A DNA stretch of 64,000 nucleotides from Candidatus Zixiibacteriota bacterium (GTDB lineage Bacteria; Zixibacteria; MSB-5A5; GN15; FEB-12): positions 744,001 to 808,000 of the forward strand of contig DAOSXA010000002.1 of the NCBI GenBank assembly GCA_035380245.1. Direction: 5' to 3'. The notes beneath the pieces were generated by a model. The model searched no databases. It saw nothing but the letters and a program-made list of their open reading frames with translations, and was not told where the DNA came from. The first letter of the stretch is position 1. Each line of letters begins with the position of its first letter. A program made the position numbers and the translations under genes. Positions 43,660 to 51,303 of this stretch are shown here, one piece after another.

Positions 43660-46600
43660 CTAATTAGAAACAACTACTTTTCCATATACAACGGCCGCTT
43701 CGCGACCCGAGGCCGGTTGTCCGGTTGCCTTGAACATATAAACGCCCGTGGCTACCCGGTCACCCGTTTCATCATCGCCTCTCCATACTATATCGTCACG
43801 ATAGCCGGCATCCACCGAATATAGATTAAAAGATTTAATTTTGCGACCGGCCAACGTGTAAATTTCGAGGGAAAACTTTTCCAGGTATTCTGTAGCGTAG
43901 AACGAAAATTGCGTCTCCTCATGCATTGGATTGGGGTAATTCAATACATCCGAGATAACCGCCTGTTCACCGGCTGTTATCTCCACTGAAAACTCGACCA
44001 TTGATGAATTATTCGCGTTATCCCAGGCTTTAAGATGCAGGGTATGATGACCGGCGGACAGCGTGTCCAGACCGAACATAAGACCGCCGGACCGGTAACT
44101 GTCGGCGTAATAACTGAAACTGGGGGTAAGATTGATCATCGCCTCAGTCTGGTCGTCGATTACCAACGTGATTCCATGACCGAGCCAGCCGGTCAGATTG
44201 ATACCGGAGGGATCATCGAGCACAACTACCACCGTGTCGGTTGCCGTTGCATAATCACCACTGGTGAAACTGGTCCGCCCCGAAAGACCAACCGCGATCT
44301 GAGGTCCCTCATCGTCGGACACTTCCGAGATTGCCTCGCTAACCGGTAACGAATCGGCCAGACCGGCGGCGTCGATATTACCGAAGGCGCCGTAAGCGCT
44401 GATACGAGCGCTCTCACCGCCATAACTGATATCAAGCGGCGGGACGAAACTGAATTCGAAAAGGCCGTCCTGTACCGTGACTTCACCTTTATAAAGCGCC
44501 GCACCGTTGGTGCTGTACGTCACACTCGGTCCGCTGCCGCCATGTTCGGAGGGCACGTAGGTTTTCATCCGGTCGCTGTCGTAAACCACGATTTCGATCT
44601 CACCGCTTACCGGCAACAACGAACCGGCATCATCGGCTACCCGCCCGGAAACGGTTGTCGCACGGAGCGGTCGCAGCGTGTCCGGCGCCTGGGTGAATTC
44701 AATATCGTATTGCGGTCGACCGAGACATACGAACGGTTCACCGAAGAACGTATATGAGCGGTCGTTGTTGATCAACGAAGGGAACGATACGCCATAGAGA
44801 TGAATCAGCTTGCCGGTGTAAACCGCCTGCGCAATCGGCATGTCCGGATTCCCGAACATGACTTCGAACACCGTTTGATTGAAAGACCGGTTAAGAGAAG
44901 ACCAGACCAGCCGCGTGGCCGATACCACGCCAATAGCGCCTCCGTCGGGGTGCAGCAGAAATTGCTGAGCCATCGACACGCCTTCAGGATCGTCATAGAA
45001 ACCGATAGCGCAGGAGGCGGCGAAAACCAACGGCAATTTGTAGCCGTTGTTTAACCTCGGGATATCATCAGCCGATGTAAAAATTCGTTCGTGCGCCCAG
45101 AGATACGGACTACCGTGACCGACATAGTTGACCAGCAAACGCCCCTCGTTGAAAGCATTCACGATGGCATCGTTGGCCGCCGGTTTGCGTCCGTTGACGA
45201 AATCGTACTCGATCAAATAGATCTTATCCCGTTCGAATAGACGCGGAATATAATCACGCTGGAGATCTTCGGTCTGCTGGGTGTGGACGGTTTCATCGTC
45301 CCGGTCCGAGGAGAATTCATCGTCGGCCACCAGAGTGATCTTGGTTCGCCAGTCTCCCAGATCCGTTGCGGACTCATAGGCAAGCACTTTGTCAATCACG
45401 CGATCGACTTCCGTCGTGGTGTTGGCGGGCCAGCGGGAGGTAACCATATCCACGCCACGGTCGTCCTGCAACATGTACGATGAATCGGCATCGAGCCAGC
45501 CGTATCGCTCGAAATAAACGTAGTTGTCGTCACTGTACGAATCGGATGTATCATAGGCATTCACGTACGGCGGGATATAGATCGGTTCATCGGTGCCGAG
45601 ATGGTTGCGATAGTCGTAATGCCCGTCCCCGACCAGCAAAACCGCCATCGGCGACGGCGACGGGTAACTCTCATAAGTGAATCGGAGAAAATTGCGAATG
45701 GCCGTAGGATCTAAAAGACCATATGAAAAATTATCGTAGATATCATCGACATTTATCACTTGCACCGACAACCCCTGAGATTCACGATAGGTCGCCAGGC
45801 GAGCGATAGTGCTTTCGAATTCCGGAGCCGTTACTATCAGATAATCGATCTGTTCATTAGCCGTGTACAGATCAGTGGGAGACACCTTGCTGATATCCGA
45901 GGGAGCTATAGCCCGCGAAAGAGTGCTGAAATAGAAGTGGTTCGGTTGTTCCGCAACGAGATCGGTCTCGAAGCGAAGAGTATCACTAGACTGCACGAAT
46001 CCGGTAATCCGAACCGGCTGACGCGGATTGTCGATATTGAAAATCAAGGGCGTTTCGGAGAATTCGTCACCAATCCGGATCAGCCCCCGACCGGAACCAC
46101 CGACGAAAGCCGGATCGAGACGATCCGCTTCCGGAACGAGGTGACAGTCATATTCCACATTGATCCAATCCAGATAGGGCAAAACCGTACTGTTGGTCGT
46201 GAAGCTGAGTTGAAATTCGTTGATGTTGTCATTCAACCGATCGGAAGTGTAACGCCAGAAGGTTCGACTGCTTGAGACTTCAGTGGCAGTTACGCCGTTG
46301 ACACGGAGACTGAGACTGCTCGATGCGGTCGGCAGATCGACCTGAACAGCTACGTCGGCTTGCGTGTCATCAATCAGATTCGGAGTCGATATGTGCACTT
46401 CCGGCGAGAGACCGTCAGTCCAATACCAGTCATAATAATTATAAATGCGGTTGTCGACCTCGACGGCGAACATTACATCACGCTCGGAATGAATCCGCCG
46501 CCGATAGTCGTTTATTACCGTATCGACCACTCCCGTAACACTGCCGTCAACGGAAGTTATCCGGCCCTGACTCAACGGCTGATCTCCGGCGACATTTAAC

Positions 46601-47553
46601 CAGTACACGTTGTAATCGGAATAGCGGTGAGAAGCGTAGTAAGGTTCGCTTCCGGCAGGATAGACCCAGCGATCGATTCCTTCACCGTAGAAAAGAATGT
46701 AGTCGCTACGGTCAAAGACACCGTCGTCACCGTCCTCGATCAACACTGCCACGGGAGCGAAATCAGGAGCGGCAGAATCGAGAGGCATCGGCAATTGAAG
46801 CCCCTCACCGGCCCATAGCATCAGATCGGCCGAATTAACCGAACCTGCCGCCAGCCCGGCCGAACGGAGTTGATCGCCGGTTACTTTTATCAAACCGGTG
46901 TTGGAAATTTCAAGACGATACCAGTCGCCGCCGCCGCTGAATGGTCCCACGGCGGAAGGCTTGGATGCCGGGCGAGCCCGAGTGGTCCAGTCACGAGCCT
47001 GATCGTAATTGACTATCGTCTGGGATAATATCCGGTCGAAAATTGGATCGGCCGAGCCATAACCCGCCGATGTTCCACCGTCGAAAAACAGCTCAATTTC
47101 AACTTCGCGGTATATCGAACCACCGTGCACCGGGAAAACCTGTACCGTGACGATGCTGTGCCCTCTTACTTCGATCGGACGTGAAATGACCGCCAGGTCA
47201 CTAACCGCCAATCGAGAGAGATCGTAAGGCTGATTTGCGAATACGGTTGTGTCACCCGACAGCGATAGAATCTCTACACGCGGTTCGACTCCGGTTGGGA
47301 TTCCAAAAGCAACTGTCTTGAAAAGCAGCAGGCTGGAGTCAACAGCAAACGCCAACTCAAGATCGGAAAGATCCGGCTTAAAGGATAGTTTAACTCGCGT
47401 CGAGGAAGCCGATGAGGCGACTAATTGAGTCTCAGCCTGAGCAAAGGATATAAGTGTTAGGTATAAAACCGCGACCAACGGTAAAAACCGTGTCAGTAAA
47501 CAATAGAAACTGAACGGGAGCAGACGCTTGAGAATGGAGCACGAAAAGGACAT
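43660..47553 (-). CDS. porU: PorU, type IX secretion C25 sortase
   Basis: PorU is the cell-surface gingipain-like cysteine endopeptidase that removes type IX sorting domains and attaches cargo to the surface. The 1297-residue protein has a signal peptide (to about residue 40, AQA) and a long beta-rich N-terminal region. The C25 domain begins about 568 (IDYLIVTAPEFESTIARLATYRESQGLSVQVINVDDIYDNFSYGLLDPTAIRNFL), with the catalytic dyad His813 (NYVGHGS) and Cys848 (AASCAIGFYDDP). It ends in its own sorting domain (VLNYPNPMHEETQFSFY...LEIYTLAGRKIKSFNL...ATGVYMFKATG). It is first in the operon behind a near-consensus promoter, 14 bp before porV. Confidence 0.93.
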   Translation of the reverse strand: MSFSCSILKRLLPFSFYCLLTRFLPLVAVLYLTLISFAQAETQLVASSASSTRVKLSFKPDLSDLELAFAVDSSLLLFKTVAFGIPTGVEPRVEILSLSGDTTVFANQPYDLSRLAVSDLAVISRPIEVRGHSIVTVQVFPVHGGSIYREVEIELFFDGGTSAGYGSADPIFDRILSQTIVNYDQARDWTTRARPASKPSAVGPFSGGGDWYRLEISNTGLIKVTGDQLRSAGLAAGSVNSADLMLWAGEGLQLPMPLDSAAPDFAPVAVLIEDGDDGVFDRSDYILFYGEGIDRWVYPAGSEPYYASHRYSDYNVYWLNVAGDQPLSQGRITSVDGSVTGVVDTVINDYRRRIHSERDVMFAVEVDNRIYNYYDWYWTDGLSPEVHISTPNLIDDTQADVAVQVDLPTASSSLSLRVNGVTATEVSSSRTFWRYTSDRLNDNINEFQLSFTTNSTVLPYLDWINVEYDCHLVPEADRLDPAFVGGSGRGLIRIGDEFSETPLIFNIDNPRQPVRITGFVQSSDTLRFETDLVAEQPNHFYFSTLSRAIAPSDISKVSPTDLYTANEQIDYLIVTAPEFESTIARLATYRESQGLSVQVINVDDIYDNFSYGLLDPTAIRNFLRFTYESYPSPSPMAVLLVGDGHYDYRNHLGTDEPIYIPPYVNAYDTSDSYSDDNYVYFERYGWLDADSSYMLQDDRGVDMVTSRWPANTTTEVDRVIDKVLAYESATDLGDWRTKITLVADDEFSSDRDDETVHTQQTEDLQRDYIPRLFERDKIYLIEYDFVNGRKPAANDAIVNAFNEGRLLVNYVGHGSPYLWAHERIFTSADDIPRLNNGYKLPLVFAASCAIGFYDDPEGVSMAQQFLLHPDGGAIGVVSATRLVWSSLNRSFNQTVFEVMFGNPDMPIAQAVYTGKLIHLYGVSFPSLINNDRSYTFFGEPFVCLGRPQYDIEFTQAPDTLRPLRATTVSGRVADDAGSLLPVSGEIEIVVYDSDRMKTYVPSEHGGSGPSVTYSTNGAALYKGEVTVQDGLFEFSFVPPLDISYGGESARISAYGAFGNIDAAGLADSLPVSEAISEVSDDEGPQIAVGLSGRTSFTSGDYATATDTVVVVLDDPSGINLTGWLGHGITLVIDDQTEAMINLTPSFSYYADSYRSGGLMFGLDTLSAGHHTLHLKAWDNANNSSMVEFSVEITAGEQAVISDVLNYPNPMHEETQFSFYATEYLEKFSLEIYTLAGRKIKSFNLYSVDAGYRDDIVWRGDDETGDRVATGVYMFKATGQPASGREAAVVYGKVVVSN

Positions 47554-47694
47554 AGCTCTGGTTTTACAGCCTTAAAAAGTCGGTTTGCTGGTCGCCTCAG
47601 ACTAACTGAGACGGTATGGGCTCAGGCAAAAACTAGTTAAGCGTTAACCTTAGAGCTATAGTTCGTCCTTTCGTTACCTTTTATAAGTCAATCG

Positions 47695-47723
47695 AGTATA
47701 TCTTGTTCCCGAGAATTTGTCAA
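47695..47723 (-). promoter_or_regulatory. Promoter of the porU-porV operon
   Basis: On the minus strand a perfect TTGACA (47718-47723) and TATACT (47695-47700) are separated by 17 bp, close to the sigma-70 consensus. The predicted leader to the porU ATG is about 135 nt. It is the strongest promoter seen in the window. Confidence 0.8.
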
Positions 47724-47780
47724 TAGGGCTATCTCGGTAACGAGGGTCAATTCATGCAACTTCTCGGCCAAAAATCACTA

Positions 47781-47799
47781 AAAACCGCCTCGCAAGGCC
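47781..47799 (-). terminator. Possible terminator after the lipoprotein gene
   Basis: On the minus strand GCCT-TGCG-AGGC (47787-47798) forms a short stem followed by GGTTTTTAG. It lies between the lipoprotein stop and the porU promoter, where a terminator is expected. The 383-bp spacer 47554-47936 otherwise holds only that promoter and no gene. Confidence 0.45.
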
Positions 47800-47936
47800 T
47801 ATCTCTCTGACTTGCAACTAATTACAGACAAGGAAGACTGTTTTCTCGATTATTTCCCCGAAATGTCAGACTGACTTCACTGGTTGGCTTTATGCATAGT
47901 TGTGCAGAAGGTGTACAACTCAACAGGTATGTAGAA

Positions 47937-48533
47937 TCAGCGATAGCGGTATAACTCCCGCTCCAACTCATCTCCCTCCAGATCAACCTCGGCAGCCGCG
48001 TCAGCCTGCCTGGCCCGATATTCACTGAGCGTGTTGCCGGGATAAATGACTGAGGAAGTTAGACGGTAGACCACATTCAATAACTGGGTAGCCGTACTAA
48101 TAAGCCTTTGGTCAAATACCTGAGAACGTTTAATCTCCTCCAGGGCCGTTTCGAGATTGTCGTCCCAGGCCTTAAGAATCGGTTTGTCGGCATCAATCCA
48201 GAGGTCGATCATCCGCCGCATTTCTTCGGCTTCAACCGCAACTCCTCTCCCCTCTTCAGCTTCCTGCCATTCATCGGCGAACTGACGCCCGAACTCCTGA
48301 TAGCGACCAGCGACGAAACGGACCTCGGAACTAAGTAACTCGACTTTGCCGACCGGATCAGCCTCTCTGAGGCGAGCCGCGAATTCGGCCTGGATCGCCG
48401 CCGCCCGTGTTGTCGAGGACTCCTTTCGCTCTTCTGCGGAATGGCCGGTCTGCACTTTCACGCAGCCGGCCATTACTATCAGGATTATCAGAAGCAGTGC
48501 AATACTGCCAACCGATTTTGTCCGAATCCCCAT
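47937..48533 (-). CDS. Lipoprotein of unknown function
   Basis: This 198-residue protein has a lipoprotein signal (lipobox VMAGC, Cys23) and a wholly helical, highly charged mature part (EERKESSTTRAAAIQAEFAARLREADPVGK...QFADEWQEAEEGRGVAVEAEEMRRMIDLWIDADKPILKAWDDNLETALEEIKRSQVFDQR). I recognise no family. It starts 4 bp after the stop of the upstream lyase gene, so it is probably cotranscribed with it; a functional link is not evident. A terminator-like hairpin follows. Confidence 0.75.
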   Translation of the reverse strand: MGIRTKSVGSIALLLIILIVMAGCVKVQTGHSAEERKESSTTRAAAIQAEFAARLREADPVGKVELLSSEVRFVAGRYQEFGRQFADEWQEAEEGRGVAVEAEEMRRMIDLWIDADKPILKAWDDNLETALEEIKRSQVFDQRLISTATQLLNVVYRLTSSVIYPGNTLSEYRARQADAAAEVDLEGDELERELYRYR

Positions 48534-48537
48534 GATT

Positions 48538-49941
48538 CTATTCCGCGATCACCATTTCCGGCTTCAGCGGCGCCATATCACAGGTAAAATGTCTCAGGAA
48601 CACCGGCTCTCGGGTGATCTTGTAGCCGCTCAATTGATCCTTCCGAGCAACGATTCGCTCGCAGACTTCAGCGATGTAATCCAAATGCGAGTTGGTGTAA
48701 ACACGACGCGGCAGCGCAAGACGAACCAACTCTCTTGGGGCAACGAACGCTTCGCCGGTGTTCGGATCGGAGCCTCCGAACATAATCGATCCCAGCTCCA
48801 CCGCACGAACGCCGCCTTCCACGTAAAACGCGATAGTCAGCGCCTGACCGGGGTATTGCTTCGGCGGAATGCCCGGCAGAAGTTGACCGGCATCGGCAAA
48901 AACCGCATGCCCACCAGTCGGTTCTACGATCGGGATCCCGGCTTCTTTGATCTTTTCACCGAAATAAGCTACCTGATCAACGCGGAAATTCAGATAATCA
49001 TAATCCATCACTTCTTCAAGGCCAACCGACAGAATCTCCAGATCACGCCCGGCAAGACCGCCGTAGGTCGGGAAGCCTTCAAGCAGAATCAACAGTTCCG
49101 TGAGCTTGGAGTACAACTCCTCATTGTCCACCGCGATAAATCCGCCGATATTGGCCAGGCCGTCTTTCTTAGCGGACATCATCGCACCGTCGCAATAGGA
49201 GAACATCTCGTTTACGATTTCCGGGATCGATTTATGCTGATAGCCTTCTTCATCACGTTTGATGAAATAGGCATTCTCGGCAAAACGTGCACAGTCGAAG
49301 ATGAAGGGAATTCCTAACTTATGACAGACGGCAGAAGCCGCTTCGATGTTGGCCATCGACACCGGCTGTCCGCCGACCGAATTATTGGTGATGGTCATAA
49401 TCACCATAGCGATCTGCTCACGCCCTTTGACACCGATAAACTCTTCGAGTTTCTCGATATCCATATTCCCCTTGAACGGAAGCGGTTCGTCTGATTGCAT
49501 CGCCGCACAGGGAAGATCTACAGGTATGCCTCCCTTATGCAGAGTGTTGCCTCTGGTGGTGTCGAAATGTGTGTTGTTGAGAACGTACTGACCGCGCTTC
49601 ACCGCTGTCGAGAACATGAGATTCTCTGCCGAACGCCCCTGGTGACACGGTACGATAAACTTCTTGCCGGTAATTTTACGTACGGTCGCCTCGAACTTGC
49701 GAAACGAACGGGCTCCGGCATAGGTTTCATCACCGAGCATCAGTGCGGCCCATTGCTGAACCGACATGGCTCCGGTACCGGAATCGGTGAGCAAATCTAT
49801 ATAGATGTCCGGGGCATCCAGTTTGAAAATGTTGTACTTGGCGCGGGCTATTCGCTCCAGCCGCTCCTTGCGCGGTAAGAGCTTGATCGGTTCAATCGAT
49901 TTTATGCGATAAGGCTCTGCAGGCTGACGTTTCCGAATCAT
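48538..49941 (-). CDS. Tryptophanase / tyrosine phenol-lyase family enzyme
   Basis: This PLP-dependent beta-eliminating lyase cleaves tryptophan (to indole) or tyrosine (to phenol), giving pyruvate and ammonia. The 467-residue protein shows IYIDLLTDSGTGAMS, GDETYAGARSF, PCHQGRSAEN, FDTTRGN, NNSVGGQPVSMANI, FDCARFAENAYFIK, the PLP lysine in SAKKD, EGFPTYGGLAGRD, PTGGHAVF, GGVRAVELGS, RRVYTNSHLDYI and LRHFTC. Several stretches look closer to tyrosine phenol-lyase, but the usual GSFLLGRDP is GSIMFGGSDP here. I cannot decide the substrate. The ATG has an excellent Shine-Dalgarno (AAAGGAGGTA). The gene follows asparaginase and precedes a lipoprotein on the same strand. Confidence 0.9.
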   Translation of the reverse strand: MIRKRQPAEPYRIKSIEPIKLLPRKERLERIARAKYNIFKLDAPDIYIDLLTDSGTGAMSVQQWAALMLGDETYAGARSFRKFEATVRKITGKKFIVPCHQGRSAENLMFSTAVKRGQYVLNNTHFDTTRGNTLHKGGIPVDLPCAAMQSDEPLPFKGNMDIEKLEEFIGVKGREQIAMVIMTITNNSVGGQPVSMANIEAASAVCHKLGIPFIFDCARFAENAYFIKRDEEGYQHKSIPEIVNEMFSYCDGAMMSAKKDGLANIGGFIAVDNEELYSKLTELLILLEGFPTYGGLAGRDLEILSVGLEEVMDYDYLNFRVDQVAYFGEKIKEAGIPIVEPTGGHAVFADAGQLLPGIPPKQYPGQALTIAFYVEGGVRAVELGSIMFGGSDPNTGEAFVAPRELVRLALPRRVYTNSHLDYIAEVCERIVARKDQLSGYKITREPVFLRHFTCDMAPLKPEMVIAE

Positions 49942-49996
49942 AGTACCTCCTTTACGTTTCAGTTGATAGCGTCAACATCGGTTAAGGGAGACTCGG

Positions 49997-50083
49997 TTAC
50001 GTTACGTTCTTGACCCGGCGACGATGATAGTCGAGCCCCAGATAGATTCGGGCGTCCATACTTTTAGAAGGTGTCGGTTTCAT
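49997..50083 (-). CDS. Possible 28-residue peptide upstream of the lyase gene
   Basis: An ATG overlapping the asparaginase stop (ATGA) opens a 28-codon frame, MKPTPSKSMDARIYLGLDYH followed by RRRVKNVT and a TAA stop 55 bp before the lyase ATG. Position recalls the TnaC leader peptide of E. coli tryptophanase, but there is no tryptophan, and the two tyrosines are not followed by a TnaC-like proline end. There is no separate ribosome-binding site, so it would depend on coupling to asparaginase. It may be a chance frame. Confidence 0.3.
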   Translation of the reverse strand: MKPTPSKSMDARIYLGLDYHRRRVKNVT

Positions 50084-51099
50084 ACTTTTCTCAATTGAAA
50101 GTCCGGCACGATCTGACCGGTTACAAAATCTCGCACGTTGCGTATCTCCGGCCTTTCGAATCGGGCCAGAGGTGAATCATTATCGACATGTTTAATATAA
50201 CCTAACTGCCGGAGAACTTCAACACAAACCGGCCAGAGAGCCCGGCAGTTACCGTCTTGGATTTTTACCGCAATACCGACCGGCGGATCCATCAGTCCTA
50301 TCCCCTCAATCGCCTCCGCTCCTGATTTGCAGATTAAACGGTTGGGGAAAGCTCGCGCCAGCGATAAATCGAATCGTCCTTCTCCCGACACCATCTCAGG
50401 ATAAGTCATCATGGCTTCACGGATTGTCTCGGCAGCAGTAGCGGGTACGTCATCACTCCCCCGCCCGGCCGCCAGTTTCATGAAACCTCGAGCAAAGCTC
50501 AGTAACGACAAGGGGAAGTTGGGAGCCGAACAGCCGTCAACACCAATCGTCATTCGGTCGAGCGGAAAACCGCAATATCGACTTACCGTGGTCAATACTC
50601 GCTGTTGAACCGGTGATTCAGGACGCAGGTATTGCGCGACATCAGCCTTAAGATAACGGGCCATTGCCAGGAAACCGGAATGTTTTCCGGAGCAATTATG
50701 CCTAACCGGGTCTTTGTCTTCGCCGTGAGTCGGCCAAATACGTCGTTCCTCCATGCCTATGGGCCAATGACAACCACACTGCAAATGTTCCGGACCATTA
50801 CCGGCTCGGGCCAGATTCGTTAGTACAACCTCGCGGTGCTCATCGGTACCATTGTGCGAACCGGCCATAATGGCCAGTTGACGGAGATCAAAGTCAAAAT
50901 ACGTTGCGGCTCCCGAGGCAACTAACGGCATGAGTTGAAACGGCTTAATGCACGAGCGAGTCATCGTCACAAATTCGGGATCACCCAGATAGTGGGTCAA
51001 ATTGCCCCGCTCGTCGACAACCGCAATTGAGGCACAATGAACAGCCTCGATTCCATCCCCACGAAAAACGCGGGCAGCGATTTCAAACAAACCTTTCAT
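50080..51099 (-). CDS. L-asparaginase (ReAV/asparaginase II family)
   Basis: This 339-residue enzyme hydrolyses asparagine to aspartate and ammonia. It belongs to the beta-lactamase-like asparaginase II family described from Rhizobium etli and not to the AnsA/AnsB fold. Visible segments are TRSCIKPFQLMPLVASGAA (serine/lysine region S48-xx-K51), AIMAGSHNGTDEH, CGCHWPIG, RHNCSGKHSGFLAMARYL, IGVDGCSAPNFPLSLLSFARGF and KSGAEAIEGIG. It begins at ATG 51099 without a Shine-Dalgarno, 7 nt after a possible -10 box. It is divergent from the large secreted-protein gene and is followed by the short peptide frame and the lyase, suggesting an amino-acid catabolic unit. Confidence 0.9.
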   Translation of the reverse strand: MKGLFEIAARVFRGDGIEAVHCASIAVVDERGNLTHYLGDPEFVTMTRSCIKPFQLMPLVASGAATYFDFDLRQLAIMAGSHNGTDEHREVVLTNLARAGNGPEHLQCGCHWPIGMEERRIWPTHGEDKDPVRHNCSGKHSGFLAMARYLKADVAQYLRPESPVQQRVLTTVSRYCGFPLDRMTIGVDGCSAPNFPLSLLSFARGFMKLAAGRGSDDVPATAAETIREAMMTYPEMVSGEGRFDLSLARAFPNRLICKSGAEAIEGIGLMDPPVGIAVKIQDGNCRALWPVCVEVLRQLGYIKHVDNDSPLARFERPEIRNVRDFVTGQIVPDFQLRKV

Positions 51100-51106
51100 A
51101 AAACAG

Positions 51107-51134
51107 AAAATAGACTATTTGTTCAGTTTCGCAA
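51107..51134 (-). promoter_or_regulatory. Possible promoter of the asparaginase gene
   Basis: On the minus strand TTGCGA (51129-51134) and TATTTT (51107-51112) are 16 bp apart, and the -10 box ends 7 nt before the ATG. This would give a leaderless message, consistent with the lack of a ribosome-binding site. Confidence 0.35.
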
Positions 51135-51205
51135 ATTGTTCTTTTTAGGGCGGTAGAGGTTAATAAATTTAACCAATTTCTAACTTCCTACAGTCATAGA
51201 AACCC

Positions 51206-51234
51206 TTGACCGACGCGGGGAATTCCCCTATATT
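51206..51234 (+). promoter_or_regulatory. Promoter of the large secreted-protein gene, with palindromic spacer
   Basis: TTGACC (51206-51211) and TATATT (51229-51234) are separated by 17 bp. The second half of the spacer is a perfect 12-bp palindrome, GGGGAATTCCCC (51217-51228), which could be a binding site for a regulator. The start codon at 51304 has GGAGG 8 nt upstream. Confidence 0.65.
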
Positions 51235-51303
51235 ATGGTGTTCATCTATGTACTTCGAAAGTGGTTACTTCAGCTTTTGACTAATATCTTGGAGGTTTCA
51301 ATT

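Noticed and set aside
49997..50083. Calling the short frame tnaC
   Set aside because: No tryptophan codon and no TnaC-like ending; kept only as a low-confidence peptide.
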